Assembly: GCA_026129525.1 (NCBI GenBank)
Contig: JAHCHW010000005.1
Location: 62,001 to 126,000, forward strand
Direction of reading: 5' to 3'
DNA: 64,000 nucleotides
Source of the DNA: Chitinophagales bacterium
Lineage (GTDB): Bacteria; Bacteroidota; Bacteroidia; Chitinophagales; LD1
The position numbers and the translations under genes were made by a program. Under the pieces are notes generated by a model. That model worked only from the letters and a program-made list of their open reading frames with translations, did no database searches and was not told the origin of the DNA. Every line of letters starts with the position of its first letter. Position 1 is the stretch's first letter. This document shows positions 18,477 through 29,788 of this stretch, in pieces.

Positions 18477-21400
18477 TTACTTTGCCACTATAAATTTCCG
18501 CACTATCACTTCATCGTTATGATATACGCGGATGTAATACTTTCCGGTCCGCATTTTATCGGCAGGTAAAGAATAGTCACTTCTTCCTTTGGGTGAGGCA
18601 ACCTGTTCGCCTTTTACTATGTACTGCCCTGCAGCATTTACAATATCAATAGTAACCTGCCCTGCTTTCGGCAATATAATACCCAATGTTGCCTGATTGC
18701 TCATTGGGTTTGGCGAAGGGCCCACCAACTGTATTCCCTGGCTAACAGTAGTGCACTGCAAATTGTTATCAGTACGAATTTCGGCTTCGCCATTATTTAC
18801 ACTAACTGCATTTACGCAGATATATGAATTAGCATTTTCAGGAGCAGCCACAAACTTAGCAGTAAACGCAATTGGTTGCGTTTCGCCTGTATTCAACAAG
18901 CCGCTCCACTCTTCCGAAATGGCACCACCGCTGCCAATGGTAATATAGAACAGTGCATCGGTAATAAGACGAGTAGCCATGTTGCTCACATTAGCTTCAA
19001 CACCTATCAAATAGGAGCCATCCGGTTGTAACTGCTTTGTGGCTGTAACACTCGTAACAGCAATATCCAACTCTGTAGGTGCTGCTATAAAAATGCGTTG
19101 GGTGCTATCCACACAGCCAAATGCCGATTGGGCTATCAGCGAAATAAGAAAAGTATCGTTAGTTGCGTAGGTATGTGTTGGCGAGTAAAATGTAGAAACA
19201 TCGCCATCACCAAAATTCCAAAAGTAAGTGGCTCCATGTAAACTCTGATTAATAAACGAAACATCTACCGGAGCATCGCCATAAAGCGGTGTGTACGAAA
19301 ACAGCGCTTTAGGAGCAGGCTTAACCGAAACTGTTTTTATAACCGAATCCACACATTCTTTCTGTGTGGTTACTCTCAATTTCACACTGTAGCTTCCTGT
19401 ATCGGCAAACAAATGTGATGGGGTTTTGCCGTTGTAATTATTTCCTGAAATAGTCCATCGCCATGCTGAAATAGTATCGTTGTTCGCAGTGCTGCTGTCT
19501 AACGGTGTGTAAAAGCGGTCTTCGCAGGTTATCAGGTTGCCAAAGTTTGCAGTTGGTTTATTAACTATGCTTACCTGCTTGGTAACATCGTCCTTGCAAC
19601 CAATGGCATTTTCAACAGTGAGCGTTACCGTATAAGTGCCCGCAGTGTTGTATTTATGCTTAGGATTTTGCTTGTTCGAAAACGGACTGAAATCGCCAAA
19701 ATTCCACAGCCAACTTACTACCGAAAACGTTGGTGTAGCATCTTTAAGCCAAGTGCTGTCGCCAACACAAGTGTTCGATACAGTAAAGTCTGCAGTAAGC
19801 GGAGGGAACACATCTACCTGTTGTATTGTAGTGTTTTTGCACCCCGATTTAGAAACAGCAGTTAATGCCACATCAAACACCCCCTGACTTGGAAATTCAT
19901 AAACTGCATTTTGTGTTGTAATGGTATCTACTCCGTTAAATGTCCAAATCCATCCGGTAATGGTATCGCCAAAAATGAATACGCTTTTATCGGTGAGAGT
20001 AACCGGAGTGCCTCCGCAAACTATACTTGGGAAAGTAAACGAAGGTTCGGGCGGTACAGCAGAAGTAACCTGTTTGGTTTTGAGTCCCGTGCATCCCGAA
20101 TCGGTAACAACCGATAATGTAACATCGTAGCTGCCGGGTGATGGAAAAATTTTGGTTGGGTTCTGAAGCGCGGAGGTGCCGGTACCGCCAAAGTCCCAAT
20201 ACCATGTTTTAATGTTATCAGAGCCACTCAACAATGTTTCATCAGTAAAATTTGTAACTGCTCCGAAACAAACAGATGGAGCAGAAAAGTTAACCAAAGG
20301 CGCAGTGCCCTTGGTGGTAATGTTTACCGCATCGGTTGCCGAGCATCCATTTGTATTAGTTACTGTTACCGAATAATTGCCTGCTCCGTAAACGATGAGG
20401 TTGTCATCCGTAGAGTTATCGGACCAAGCGATGGCTTGAGGCACGTTTCCTGCAAGGTTTAACGGAAGAACATTGTCAATGCATATTGCCGTATCGGCAG
20501 GCAAAAGATTTACTAAAGCAAATGCATCAATAGCTACATGCACCGTATCGGAAATATATGTGCAGTTGTTGTTATCGGTAATAGAGCAAACATAATTGCC
20601 GGCCGTACTTACACTAATACTTTGGGTTGTTTGTGCATAGTTCCACAAATATGTGTACGGAGAAGCGGCAAGAACAGGAGCGATGTTTGCCGAACTTCCA
20701 ATGCATAAAAGGGTATCGGTTACATTCATTCCCAAATAAGGAATTGTAACATTAATCGTATCGCTGCTTACTCTACCAAACACATCGATGGTTTGTACCC
20801 AATAGCTGCCGCTCTTTCTTGCTTCAATACTGCTGGTGGTTTCTCCGGTTGACCACAAGTAACTTACAAAGCGGTTTTGTGCATCGAGAATAACAGGGCA
20901 CAAACTGTAGGTTTGGTTAATGTCGGGACCCAAGTTTACAGGTGGGGCATAGCGATTGTAGATATAATTTTCAACCAATTGGCGTTCGGCATTGGTAAGC
21001 GCCTTTTTATAAACAATAATTTCTGCAACATCGGCATTCAGGTTTTGCGATGCCGTAAAGCCTGCGCCTTTGCCCACCTGATAAGCAGTATTCGTAAAAG
21101 CACCGCAAACAGCCGCATTATTACTGGACGCCCTTTCTATACCGTTCCAGTATAATTTAGCCGAAACGCCAAATTCTTTCGCCATACCTGCTATACCAAA
21201 AGGGAAGCCGCTGTTAGGAAAAGTTGCAGTTGTAGCCACGTTAGAGCCTGCATTTTGAAATACCATTGTATTGTTTCCGAAGTAATGAGCGGCACCGGTG
21301 GAAGATGTGCCGGCAGCAAAAACCACCTTACCCCCTGTTGGCCCATTGTTGGCTTTAAGTACTGCAAAAATTGAAATGGATGAAGTGTCTAAGCCTGCCA

Positions 21401-23840
21401 AAAGAGGTCCCGCCAAAAAATTAGAAGTACCACTAAATTGCACAGTTGGATAATTATTAATAAGCGCTGTGGAGGAAACAAAGGAAGGACGACTTGCTAA
21501 AGTTGCCTGCGATGCGTTATTGTTATTGCCGCTTATATCATTCCATTGCTGAACTGTAGGAGGATTAGTAGGCGGAGAACTAAACGTGATACCTGCATCG
21601 GATCGCAGCCACACGGTAAGGTTAGGTATATCGGCTGGAGAAAAAACGAAAAACTGTCGAGCTGTAGTTTCGATCGAGTCGTTACAAAGGTTATACGCAC
21701 GAACTTTCCAATAATAGGTTTGATTGCCTGTTACTGTTACAGTATGTGAGGTTACATTGCCCAATACATATGTAACCGCGCTTGTAAAAGATGGTGTGGT
21801 TGAAACCAAAAGGGTATAACGAACAGCTGAATTTGACTGCTGCCATATAAAGGCTATCTGATTTTGCGATAACGTAGCGGCATCAATGGGTGCGAGTAAT
21901 GAGAAATTACCCGGAATTGGCGAAGATCCAACTACCACGCTGTTCTTGGTAATGGTATCGCTACAGCCTTTGTTTGTGGTAACTATATGCGTTACGGCAT
22001 AAATACCGCTTGTGGCGTACTGGTGCAATGGATTTGTTTGTGTAGAAGTATTGCCATCTCCAAAATTCCAATACCATTGAGTAATGTTATCGGGAGAGTC
22101 TACTGTGCTGGCATCAACAAACAATGCGGGCAAAACATAACAAGATGTATCAACAGCAAACTGAGCAACAGGCAATGGATTTACCTGAACCTGTTTACTT
22201 TTTATATCGGAACATCCGACAGTGGTAATTACCGTTAGTGTAACCAACTTAACGCCTGTTGTTGTAAACATAAACGAAGGCTGAAAGACCGTGCTTGTGT
22301 TGTTGTTGCCAAAGTCCCATAAATAACTTGAAATGGCAGCTGTATCGGTTGAAGTTGACGAGTTGACCGGTGAGAATAAACTACCCAAACAAACATCGTT
22401 GTTGCTAAAGTTTGCGATTGGAGCGCTGCCAAGTATCGAAACTGCTATAGTATCAACAGCAGTGCAGCCTAAAGGATTTGTAACTGAAACAGAATATTGT
22501 CCGGGAGTGTTGATGGTCAGCAAGCTATCAGCACTGTTTGTTGACCACAGAAAACTGAAGGTGTTCCATCCTACAGAAGGTTTTTTTAACCCAATTTTAT
22601 TTCCGGCACAAACAGCTGTGTCTGCCCCTAAATCAATTTTCGCAGAGAACGAGTCAATAGTAAGGGTTAATGTATCTGAATAAATAAAACAACTCCCATC
22701 ACTTACTTTCACATAATATTCTCCGGCATTACTCGCATTAAAAACATTACCGGTATTACCATTTTGCCATTCATACGTATAACCACCAAAGCCTGACAAT
22801 TGGGAAGAAACCATGATGGTATTGCCTAAGCATATTGTCGTATCTTGTTGCAAAAGATTGGCACTGGGTATTGAAACCGTAATAGTATCTGAACTGATTC
22901 TGCCAAAAACATCGGTAACTGTTACCGAATAGCTGCCGCTTTGTGTAACCAATAGGGTATCGGCTGCTGAATTATTTGACCACACATAATTGGAAAATCG
23001 TTTACAATTACCGTCTTTAAGAGCAACCGGACAAACAGAATAATTGGAAACAACATCGGCACCTAAGCTTACCGGAGGGGTATATTTCGCGAATAAATAG
23101 TTTTCAATGGCAATCCTATCCGCATTTGAAAGGGCAGATTTATATACTATGATTTCGGCAATCTCGGCATTTAAAAAAGCACTGCTTCCATTGCCTATGG
23201 TATAGTTTCCATTTGTAAAAGCCCCAACTAATGCAGAGGCTGTTGTTGGCACACCTGCCGAAACTCCATTTCTGAAAAAATCCCACCGAACATTATACTG
23301 CTTTACTGCCTCAACTATAGTAAAAGGGAAACCGGTTGTTGGCAAAGGAAGTTGTGAGTTGTGGTTCCGCACAAAGAGTGTTCCGGCAGCGCTGCCTTGG
23401 TATAGCCAAATGCCCGTTGAGGAAACCGGACCGAATCCTATCAAAATTTTTGCGTTTGTATTGCTTTGCTGAAAACCCTGTACCACAATAAACACAGAGA
23501 GTGAAGTTGTATCAATTCCGCTAATAGCGGCACCGGTAAGCACATTGCTTGAACCGTTAAATTTCACCGCAGGTTTGCAGTTAAGCAAAGGTGCACTGTT
23601 TAAGTAAGCTGGTTGAGCAGATCCCGAAGCGCTACAGTGGTTATTATTGCCACTAACATCTTGCCACTGGCTAACATTGTTTCCGTTGAGCACTACCCCC
23701 GTATCGGCACGTAGCCAAAGCGCAAGGTTGGGTAATTGATTGGGAGTAAGGCTTTGTGCAAGTGTATGTATCGGCAGGAAAAAAAACAATAACCAAATGT
23801 AAATGACATAATTAAGCATAGATTTGGCGGGCAAACGCAT
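18477..23840 (-). CDS. Giant T9SS-exported LamG/PKD protein
   Basis: 1787 aa from the ATG at 23840; the open frame continues upstream but would overlap the divergent GT2 gene. A signal peptide (n-region MRLPAKS, cleavage near TLAQ) is followed by two copies of one module. Each copy has a LamG/ConA-like domain (LWLRADTG...WQDVSGNNN and VWLRSDAG...WNDISGNNN), Ig-like [12 protein letters not shown]... domains, and PKD domains with [14 protein letters not shown] motifs. Between the copies lies an FN3-like segment ([15 protein letters not shown]...YYWKVRAYN). The end is a type A T9SS sorting domain ([13 protein letters not shown] ... [20 protein letters not shown]). It is probably a surface or secreted adhesin. 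Confidence 0.88.
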   Translation of the reverse strand: MRLPAKSMLNYVIYIWLLFFFLPIHTLAQSLTPNQLPNLALWLRADTGVVLNGNNVSQWQDVSGNNNHCSASGSAQPAYLNSAPLLNCKPAVKFNGSSNVLTGAAISGIDTTSLSVFIVVQGFQQSNTNAKILIGFGPVSSTGIWLYQGSAAGTLFVRNHNSQLPLPTTGFPFTIVEAVKQYNVRWDFFRNGVSAGVPTTASALVGAFTNGNYTIGNGSSAFLNAEIAEIIVYKSALSNADRIAIENYLFAKYTPPVSLGADVVSNYSVCPVALKDGNCKRFSNYVWSNNSAADTLLVTQSGSYSVTVTDVFGRISSDTITVSIPSANLLQQDTTICLGNTIMVSSQLSGFGGYTYEWQNGNTGNVFNASNAGEYYVKVSDGSCFIYSDTLTLTIDSFSAKIDLGADTAVCAGNKIGLKKPSVGWNTFSFLWSTNSADSLLTINTPGQYSVSVTNPLGCTAVDTIAVSILGSAPIANFSNNDVCLGSLFSPVNSSTSTDTAAISSYLWDFGNNNTSTVFQPSFMFTTTGVKLVTLTVITTVGCSDIKSKQVQVNPLPVAQFAVDTSCYVLPALFVDASTVDSPDNITQWYWNFGDGNTSTQTNPLHQYATSGIYAVTHIVTTNKGCSDTITKNSVVVGSSPIPGNFSLLAPIDAATLSQNQIAFIWQQSNSAVRYTLLVSTTPSFTSAVTYVLGNVTSHTVTVTGNQTYYWKVRAYNLCNDSIETTARQFFVFSPADIPNLTVWLRSDAGITFSSPPTNPPTVQQWNDISGNNNNASQATLASRPSFVSSTALINNYPTVQFSGTSNFLAGPLLAGLDTSSISIFAVLKANNGPTGGKVVFAAGTSSTGAAHYFGNNTMVFQNAGSNVATTATFPNSGFPFGIAGMAKEFGVSAKLYWNGIERASSNNAAVCGAFTNTAYQVGKGAGFTASQNLNADVAEIIVYKKALTNAERQLVENYIYNRYAPPVNLGPDINQTYSLCPVILDAQNRFVSYLWSTGETTSSIEARKSGSYWVQTIDVFGRVSSDTINVTIPYLGMNVTDTLLCIGSSANIAPVLAASPYTYLWNYAQTTQSISVSTAGNYVCSITDNNNCTYISDTVHVAIDAFALVNLLPADTAICIDNVLPLNLAGNVPQAIAWSDNSTDDNLIVYGAGNYSVTVTNTNGCSATDAVNITTKGTAPLVNFSAPSVCFGAVTNFTDETLLSGSDNIKTWYWDFGGTGTSALQNPTKIFPSPGSYDVTLSVVTDSGCTGLKTKQVTSAVPPEPSFTFPSIVCGGTPVTLTDKSVFIFGDTITGWIWTFNGVDTITTQNAVYEFPSQGVFDVALTAVSKSGCKNTTIQQVDVFPPLTADFTVSNTCVGDSTWLKDATPTFSVVSWLWNFGDFSPFSNKQNPKHKYNTAGTYTVTLTVENAIGCKDDVTKQVSIVNKPTANFGNLITCEDRFYTPLDSSTANNDTISAWRWTISGNNYNGKTPSHLFADTGSYSVKLRVTTQKECVDSVIKTVSVKPAPKALFSYTPLYGDAPVDVSFINQSLHGATYFWNFGDGDVSTFYSPTHTYATNDTFLISLIAQSAFGCVDSTQRIFIAAPTELDIAVTSVTATKQLQPDGSYLIGVEANVSNMATRLITDALFYITIGSGGAISEEWSGLLNTGETQPIAFTAKFVAAPENANSYICVNAVSVNNGEAEIRTDNNLQCTTVSQGIQLVGPSPNPMSNQATLGIILPKAGQVTIDIVNAAGQYIVKGEQVASPKGRSDYSLPADKMRTGKYYIRVYHNDEVIVRKFIVAK

Positions 23841-23876
23841 CAATTGAAGTTTTGAATATCTAAAGTAAGAAAAAGT

Positions 23877-24836
23877 ATGAAGGTAAGCATTGTAGCCCCT
23901 ATGTACAACGAGGAAAAAAACCTGGAAAACACCTACAAACAGGTAAGCCAAGAATTAGAAAACAACGGTATAGAAGATTACGAAATTATTTTCGTTAATG
24001 ATGGCAGCACCGATGCAACTTGGGAGAAAGCAAAGCAACTAGCTGCGAGAGTAAAAAATTTAAATGTTATTGGATATGAACAAAACCAAGGGCGAGGAAA
24101 AGCGTTGAGAACCGGCTTCGATTTTGCTACAGGAGATGTAATTGTCAGTATTGATTTTGACTTATCATACGACACTTCGCATATTTCAAGAATGCTTGAC
24201 GAGTTAAACAGGAATTCATCAATAGATGTAGTTTTAACTTCCTGCTATATGCCTGGTGGAAAAACTGTTGGTGTTCCGGCTTTCAGGCTGTTTATTTCCA
24301 AAACGGCAAATCTATTGTATCGTTTTGCTTTCACTCCACAAATTTATACTACAACTTGTGTGGTAAGGGCTTATCGTAAACATGCTATCAAATCGCTTGA
24401 TCTGGAATCTAACGACAAGGAAATCCACTTAGAAATAATCTCTAAACTACTTGCAAATAATTTCAGAATAAAAGAAATTCCCGGAACGCTAACCAAAAGA
24501 CAGGCAGGCAAGTCTAATTTTAAATTTACAGCACATTCAATTTCACATATACTTTTCTTTATACAGGAGCGTCCGTTTGTGCTCTTCGGCATTATTGGTT
24601 TGTTGCTCATTTTTGCCGGCTTCGGAGCTGCAATTATTCTATTTATCACCCGATTTGGCGATGTGCCGGGCTTTAAACAAACTTTTATCTCTCGAATTTC
24701 TTCTCCCAATTTTGTTATCATCATTTTTTTGGCAGCGTTTCAAATACTGGGCTTAGGTTTTTTAGGCATTCAAAATAATATGCTGAAAAAGGAGCTTTTC
24801 AGAATGCAGCGCAACATTAAAGGTCTCGGGAAATGA
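23877..24836 (+). CDS. Family 2 glycosyltransferase, polyprenyl-phosphate type
   Basis: 319 aa. A GT-A domain (about 1-220) begins [17 protein letters not shown] and has [20 protein letters not shown] and the metal-binding DFDLSYD. Two C-terminal membrane segments (about 235-258 and 277-300) resemble dolichol/undecaprenyl-phosphate sugar transferases of the DPM1/GtrB type. It likely loads a sugar onto undecaprenyl phosphate on the cytoplasmic face. It overlaps the sulfotransferase gene by 4 bases (ATGA), starting a three-gene unit, and it diverges from the giant T9SS gene by 36 bases. Confidence 0.88.
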   Translation: MKVSIVAPMYNEEKNLENTYKQVSQELENNGIEDYEIIFVNDGSTDATWEKAKQLAARVKNLNVIGYEQNQGRGKALRTGFDFATGDVIVSIDFDLSYDTSHISRMLDELNRNSSIDVVLTSCYMPGGKTVGVPAFRLFISKTANLLYRFAFTPQIYTTTCVVRAYRKHAIKSLDLESNDKEIHLEIISKLLANNFRIKEIPGTLTKRQAGKSNFKFTAHSISHILFFIQERPFVLFGIIGLLLIFAGFGAAIILFITRFGDVPGFKQTFISRISSPNFVIIIFLAAFQILGLGFLGIQNNMLKKELFRMQRNIKGLGK

Positions 24837-25813
24837 GAACACCTCCCAAATTTTTCATAGCCGGATGCGGACGTTCCGGTACTTCGCTTTTGCGAACAAT
24901 GCTCAATCATCATCCCGATTTTTTTATACCCCCCGAATGCGGTTTTATTACTGATTACATGCTGTTTGGCGCCAAGTTGCCCGCAAGCATTTTGTGCAAT
25001 CTTGTTTTGAACGAGCCTGAACTAACCTTATGGTTTAAAAACAAAGACCTGTTGCAGTTCGATGAGAACGAAAACATTTTTACCCTAATTGAAAAAATAC
25101 ATGCTGCAACTTTAGAAAAGAACGGTAAAAAGTTTTGGGGACAAAAAACTCCGAGATTTATAAGATACTTTAAGGAGTTTAAAAAAGAATATCCAGAGCT
25201 AAAGTTGCTTTTTGTAGTGCGCGACCCCAGAGCGGTTGTACATTCCTTTCGCTCGTCTCCGGGTTTTGTTTCTTACATACCTGAAATTGTTAACCGCTGG
25301 ATTTTTGATAACAAAGCCGGAATTGCAGCAATAAATGAGTTTGGTGCCGATGTAATGCTTATTAAATACGAAGACCTGATAAGTGATACTGAAAGCACTC
25401 TTAAAAAGGCTAGTGAGTTTCTCCATGTTCCCTACTCACCCCAAATGCTTGAGTATAATAAAACCGGCAATAAAGATTATTTAGCTTTTAATAAAAAGCA
25501 ACTTCAAAAACTTGCCGAAAAGCCCGACAAAACAAGAATTGCTTCATGGAAAAATGTATTACGTAACGATGAAGTTAGGTACATAGAAAACAGAGCCGCT
25601 GTTTTAATGGATCAATTTGGTTATGACCGATTAACTGTCGATGTGCATCCGGCTTCAAAATCCATTCATTCATTTTTGGATAAAAATATAGACCGGTTTA
25701 AAAAACTGTTTACTTTTCTTACCAATCGCCCCGGATTTCTATTCTATATTGCTTATCGCAAATTAGTGTTGACTGTTTTCAATTTTTCACCTGCTCCGTT
25801 TTTTAAAATATAG
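24833..25813 (+). CDS. Sulfotransferase family protein
   Basis: 326 aa, PAPS-dependent sulfotransferase fold. The 5'-phosphosulfate-binding loop GCGRSGTSLLR is at residues 11-21. The 3'-phosphate-binding motif VVRDPRAVVHSFRSSPGF is near 125-142, followed by IKYEDLISDTESTLKKASEFL and SWKNVL near 245, which fit the C-terminal PAPS site. Such enzymes sulfate carbohydrates or lipids. The context (GT2 upstream, flippase-like membrane protein 5 bases downstream) points to a sulfated glycan or glycolipid. The acceptor is unknown. Confidence 0.85.
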   Translation: MRTPPKFFIAGCGRSGTSLLRTMLNHHPDFFIPPECGFITDYMLFGAKLPASILCNLVLNEPELTLWFKNKDLLQFDENENIFTLIEKIHAATLEKNGKKFWGQKTPRFIRYFKEFKKEYPELKLLFVVRDPRAVVHSFRSSPGFVSYIPEIVNRWIFDNKAGIAAINEFGADVMLIKYEDLISDTESTLKKASEFLHVPYSPQMLEYNKTGNKDYLAFNKKQLQKLAEKPDKTRIASWKNVLRNDEVRYIENRAAVLMDQFGYDRLTVDVHPASKSIHSFLDKNIDRFKKLFTFLTNRPGFLFYIAYRKLVLTVFNFSPAPFFKI

Positions 25814-25818
25814 TCTGC

Positions 25819-26757
25819 TTGAAAAACAGCGCTGTTTACATTCAAATTATAGTGAGTGCGGCAATATTACTCGCGCTATACTTTGTAATTGATGTAAAAC
25901 AGTTACTTAACACACCATTTACAGTAACTATTAGCGATGCCATAGAAATTTTATTCGTGCTTGTTGTTTCGCTGTTTGCCCGGTCAATACGATGGCAGTT
26001 GCTGATAAATTACAACCAAGCCAACAAGGTTTCCGGAAACACCTCTTTTAAACTTTTAATGGTTGGCTTAGCCCTTAATTTGGTTACCCCTGCAAAAGGT
26101 GGGGAGGTTGTAAAAAGCTATTTTGGTTATAAATGGACCGGAATAAAGGAACGAATGGTTTCGGTAAGCTTACTAGATAAAGCCATTGCCATAGCCGCTG
26201 TCGGTATTTTAGGAATTTACTCGTTGGCAAAAACGGGAAGTTTGGTTTTTGCAGCAGCAATTGCTTTCAGCTTTGCTCCCCTTTTGTTTTTTATGACATT
26301 TAAATGGATAATGAAAATTCCACCGGCCAAAAAGGTAATTGAATTTGTTGCCGCGCGGATAAAACGCCTTGACATATTAAGTATGATGGGGCAATTTAAT
26401 TACCCGCTTGATTTGATGTTTATTTCGTTTCTACTCTCCATTATAGGATGGCTTACCACCTTTTACTTAATGTTTCTGTGCTTCAAAGTTGTCAACTTGC
26501 CCATTTCGTTTGAAAGTGTGCTAATACAAAGCCCGTTAATTACGCTCGGTCGTTTATTCCCTTTTACTTTGAACGGAATTGGCAGCGATGAACTGATAGC
26601 CGTTTATTTATTTTCATCGGAACATGTAAGCGAAACGCTGATAGTTGCAGGGGCACTTGTTTATCGTATAGTGGTAACCGTGTTGCCGGCAGTAGTTGGG
26701 GTTTATTACTTGTTTACCACAAGGGAATTAGAGAATTATAGAAGCATCAATCAGTAG
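25819..26757 (+). CDS. LPG synthase TM-region/UPF0104 family membrane protein
   Basis: 312 aa from a TTG start. Eight or so hydrophobic segments and the family motifs ARSIRWQLLI, LALNLVTPAKGGEVVKSYF, LLDKAIAIAAVG and LGRLFPFTLNGIGSDELIAVYLF match the LPG_synthase_TM (PF03706) / AglD-like family. Members move or modify lipid-linked groups and frequently neighbour GT2 genes. In this unit it may flip the lipid-linked sugar made by the GT2. It overlaps the convergent membrane-protein gene by 11 bases. Confidence 0.82.
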   Translation: MKNSAVYIQIIVSAAILLALYFVIDVKQLLNTPFTVTISDAIEILFVLVVSLFARSIRWQLLINYNQANKVSGNTSFKLLMVGLALNLVTPAKGGEVVKSYFGYKWTGIKERMVSVSLLDKAIAIAAVGILGIYSLAKTGSLVFAAAIAFSFAPLLFFMTFKWIMKIPPAKKVIEFVAARIKRLDILSMMGQFNYPLDLMFISFLLSIIGWLTTFYLMFLCFKVVNLPISFESVLIQSPLITLGRLFPFTLNGIGSDELIAVYLFSSEHVSETLIVAGALVYRIVVTVLPAVVGVYYLFTTRELENYRSINQ

Positions 26758-28699
26758 CCAACAAGTAAAACCGTTCTTTTGATTTGCCATCAACTATTTC
26801 TTTAGCTACAAACTTTTTAAGTTCCGGCAACAGGTTCATATTAGATGATGTAAATACGTAACTTATTTTACCATCGCTTACCATATCTGTTACAGTTTCA
26901 TTAAGTGAAACAAATTTGCTTTGATCAGACAACCGTTTGCAGTAAGTAACTAAAGGCGCTTTGGGCAAAAGCATCGCTGCCTGTTTAGAAGGAAAAATGT
27001 CTTTAAAATACATTTCGGCCAAAGTGTACGAAAACATGTATGTGTCGTTAAAATATCCGGGCAGAAAATTTCCCACTAAATGATGACTATCGTTGAACTT
27101 TACAAAACTGGCGGGGTTTTCGATTTTTAATCCGTAGCGGTTTGAGAGCTTACTTATCTCGTTGCGAACTTCGGCAATGTACTCGGGCGAATATTTATAA
27201 AACAAGTTTTGCTTACCGGTTTCATTTATGGTATATGACCTGTGCAAAAAAAACACTGTCATACACACTGCCAACACAGCATACATAAGATTTGCGACTT
27301 TATGCCGAAGTTTGGCTGCTGCTACTATTGTTGCCAAAAGCAACGAAACATTTACAAAAGGCAAAGAAGTGTAAAACAAAAACTGACTTGCGCCAAACGA
27401 GCCGTAGAAAACTTGCCAGAAAAAAACTGCTATCGGCAATAACACACTTAAAAAAAGCAGGTATAATACCCACTTTGATTGGAATGAAAAGATTGATCGC
27501 CATGTTTGGTTTCGAAAGACCCCAAATAAAGCGAAAGCCCCAAAAGGGCTATAAATAATAACCGCCTGAATAAATTTTTCTGCTACAATAATTGCTCTTG
27601 AATAAAGTATCGATACTGAACTCAATAGCTCAAGCGGCTTGGCAACTTTGGGCTTTACGATATACGATTCAGAAGGCTCAAACAACTGATAGAAACAAAA
27701 GATGTATGCCGCCACAAGTAACGGAAAAAGTAAATCGTAGTATTTAACATTAACTCCAATTTTGTTGCCCGCAACAGTTAAAAGAAATACCAGAACAAAA
27801 ACAACAGTGAGAATAGGCGGTGCGAGCGTAATGGAAATTAAGGGGAGAAACAACAAGACTAACAATGAGAAAACAATATGTTGCCGGGAAAAGAGTAAGT
27901 TAAAAAATAATATTACAACTAAGTAGGTAAAAGCTACCGCAAATCCCTTCCATTCATCAAATGCGTTTATCTGAAAACCGCCTGAGTTCTTCAAAAATTT
28001 GACCTCATTCAAACAAAATCCTGTAAAAAATACAATTAGGCAAGCTACGGCATAATGATGCCATACATTGCTCCATTGGCTTAACAGTGCCCAAAAGCCT
28101 ATAATAACAACTGTGCATACCAATGGAAAAACAATCAACTGTTCTGTAAGCCAGTAATTCATTTGGAGAAATGTACCAAAATAGCCTATTGTCCATGCTT
28201 CAAAATAGTGATAGGGGTCAACACCAGTAGGCAACACCAGATAATTAACGTTCACAGACTCTATTCCCGTACTTACCAAAAAAGCGGCTCTGATAACATG
28301 CTTGAGGCTGTCCATGTTTATGACTGCGGGGAAATCTCCGTACTTATTGGAAAGCATAAAGCAGCGAAGTGCAAAGAAGAACAAGAGAACGGCTCCACCC
28401 CAGGCTATCCATTTAAATTCTTCTTTCCGCAGCCTAAAAATTGTTTGATTAAAACTAATTGGACGATTTAGCCTTAGAAGAATAAATACAGATAAAATAA
28501 CAATGCCGGAATTGATGGTAATTCCTTTTGCTATAAACAGTGAAAACAAAATTACCTGAGCAAATAAACCGACAAAGAGTTTAAGAAAAACAGATTTAGC
28601 AGAGTTGGCAGAAGATACATTGAAGATGTTAACCAACACATGTCCTACGATGTAACTCATCAGGTACACAACTGCTAATTTTAGGAAAGTTGTCGGCAT
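26747..28699 (-). CDS. Large polytopic membrane protein, possible GT-C glycosyltransferase
   Basis: 650 aa, not recognised with certainty. The first about 480 residues hold a dozen or more hydrophobic segments; the last about 150 form a soluble domain. After the fourth segment an acidic loop with NMDSLKHVIRAAF and PTGVDPYHYFEAWTIGYFG resembles the first periplasmic loop of GT-C enzymes, where a conserved Asp and a YH-type motif precede a membrane helix. It is the last gene of the minus-strand surface-glycan unit, 25 bases after wecB. The alternative is a polymerase or transport protein of the same glycan pathway. Confidence 0.6.
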   Translation of the reverse strand: MPTTFLKLAVVYLMSYIVGHVLVNIFNVSSANSAKSVFLKLFVGLFAQVILFSLFIAKGITINSGIVILSVFILLRLNRPISFNQTIFRLRKEEFKWIAWGGAVLLFFFALRCFMLSNKYGDFPAVINMDSLKHVIRAAFLVSTGIESVNVNYLVLPTGVDPYHYFEAWTIGYFGTFLQMNYWLTEQLIVFPLVCTVVIIGFWALLSQWSNVWHHYAVACLIVFFTGFCLNEVKFLKNSGGFQINAFDEWKGFAVAFTYLVVILFFNLLFSRQHIVFSLLVLLFLPLISITLAPPILTVVFVLVFLLTVAGNKIGVNVKYYDLLFPLLVAAYIFCFYQLFEPSESYIVKPKVAKPLELLSSVSILYSRAIIVAEKFIQAVIIYSPFGAFALFGVFRNQTWRSIFSFQSKWVLYLLFLSVLLPIAVFFWQVFYGSFGASQFLFYTSLPFVNVSLLLATIVAAAKLRHKVANLMYAVLAVCMTVFFLHRSYTINETGKQNLFYKYSPEYIAEVRNEISKLSNRYGLKIENPASFVKFNDSHHLVGNFLPGYFNDTYMFSYTLAEMYFKDIFPSKQAAMLLPKAPLVTYCKRLSDQSKFVSLNETVTDMVSDGKISYVFTSSNMNLLPELKKFVAKEIVDGKSKERFYLLATD

Positions 28700-28724
28700 G
28701 TGTTATTCTTTGAAACGATGACCG

Positions 28725-29771
28725 CTAGCTTAAAAACTTGTTCAATATATCGTAAATCTCTTCCGCTGCGTGTCCATTGCCGTAAAGATTAGGTTGGTGA
28801 TTTTGTGCTGAAAGCAACGAAACCTCCTGCATTGTTTCCAGATTATCAAATACAAGCGTGTTCCAGTTATCGTGAAGAGTTTCAATCCACTCGGTTTCTT
28901 TGCGTACGGTAATACATCGCTTTTTAAGCATGTATGCTTCTTTTTGCATACCGCCCGAATCAGTAATCAAAAGTTTGCTGTGGAACAGATAACGCAAATT
29001 TTCGAAGTACGAAACAGGTTCAATAAACTGTATGTTGTAAAAATCTGAATCTGAAAAAGCATTTTGTAGCATAATGTTTTTTGTTCGCGGATGCCGCGCC
29101 ATAATAACTTTATGCTGAAGCCTGTTAAGCGCATCCAGCACTTTTCTGAGTCGCTGTGGCTCATCTGTATTGTATGGTCGGTGAATGGTGGCATAAATGT
29201 AGTCGCCCTTTTCTTTAGCGCCCAAAAGCCCTTTATCTACAGCTATCTTCAGCATATCCGCCATTACGTCTCCTGTTTTATGGACATTATTGTATATGCC
29301 TTCTCTCTTTAGATTGTCTATAGCTGTTATGGTGGGGCAAAACAGAATATCCGAAACATGGTCGGTAAGTACGCGGTTAATTTCTTCAGGCATTTCGCGA
29401 TTGTAACTTCTTAAGCCGGCTTCGATATGTGCAACAGGTATATGCAGTTTTGCTGCAGCAAGTGCACCTGCAATGGTGGAGTTTGTATCGCCATACACTA
29501 ACATCAGATGAGGATTTTCCTTTAGCAATATATCTTCAATATCCGCGAGCATCATGCCTGTTTGCTTGCCGTGCGACAAACCGCCCGTGCTGAGCATATA
29601 ATCAGGCGGAGAAATCCCTAATTCATCAAAAAATACCTGACTCATGTTTTGGTCGAAGTGCTGCCCGGTGTGCACGGAAACCAGCCTGCACCTGCCTTTA
29701 AAATGTAAATCTATAGGCGCGTGCTTGATAAACTGTGGTCTTGCTCCAATTACACTTACAATCTTTTTCAT
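28725..29771 (-). CDS. wecB: Non-hydrolysing UDP-N-acetylglucosamine 2-epimerase
   Basis: 348 aa from MKKIVSVIGARPQFIKHAP; the longer reading adds 13 residues without merit. GARPQFIK, VHTGQHFDQNMSQVFF, LVYGDTNSTIAGALAA, HIEAGLRSYNREMPEEINR and DSGGMQKEAYMLKK are all hallmarks of WecB/MnaA enzymes. It interconverts UDP-GlcNAc and UDP-ManNAc in the cytoplasm. No wecC (UDP-ManNAc dehydrogenase) gene is seen in the window, so ManNAc itself may be used, or the partner lies elsewhere. It sits between the SGNH-partner gene (17-base gap) and the large membrane protein. Confidence 0.92.
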   Translation of the reverse strand: MKKIVSVIGARPQFIKHAPIDLHFKGRCRLVSVHTGQHFDQNMSQVFFDELGISPPDYMLSTGGLSHGKQTGMMLADIEDILLKENPHLMLVYGDTNSTIAGALAAAKLHIPVAHIEAGLRSYNREMPEEINRVLTDHVSDILFCPTITAIDNLKREGIYNNVHKTGDVMADMLKIAVDKGLLGAKEKGDYIYATIHRPYNTDEPQRLRKVLDALNRLQHKVIMARHPRTKNIMLQNAFSDSDFYNIQFIEPVSYFENLRYLFHSKLLITDSGGMQKEAYMLKKRCITVRKETEWIETLHDNWNTLVFDNLETMQEVSLLSAQNHQPNLYGNGHAAEEIYDILNKFLS

Positions 29772-29788
29772 GCCTTTGCTATATGAAA

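Noticed and set aside
19636..22683. Several plus-strand frames of 60-116 residues opposite the giant T9SS gene
   Set aside because: They come from the Thr/Ser/Val codon pattern of PKD repeats read in antisense; none has a domain or upstream signal.
23841..23951. Longer N-terminus of the giant T9SS protein
   Set aside because: It would overlap the divergent GT2 gene and place the signal peptide 37-44 residues inside the protein.
24833..25813. Defence or toxin function for the sulfotransferase
   Set aside because: Both PAPS-binding motifs are intact and all neighbours are glycan genes; no defence-family gene is in the window.
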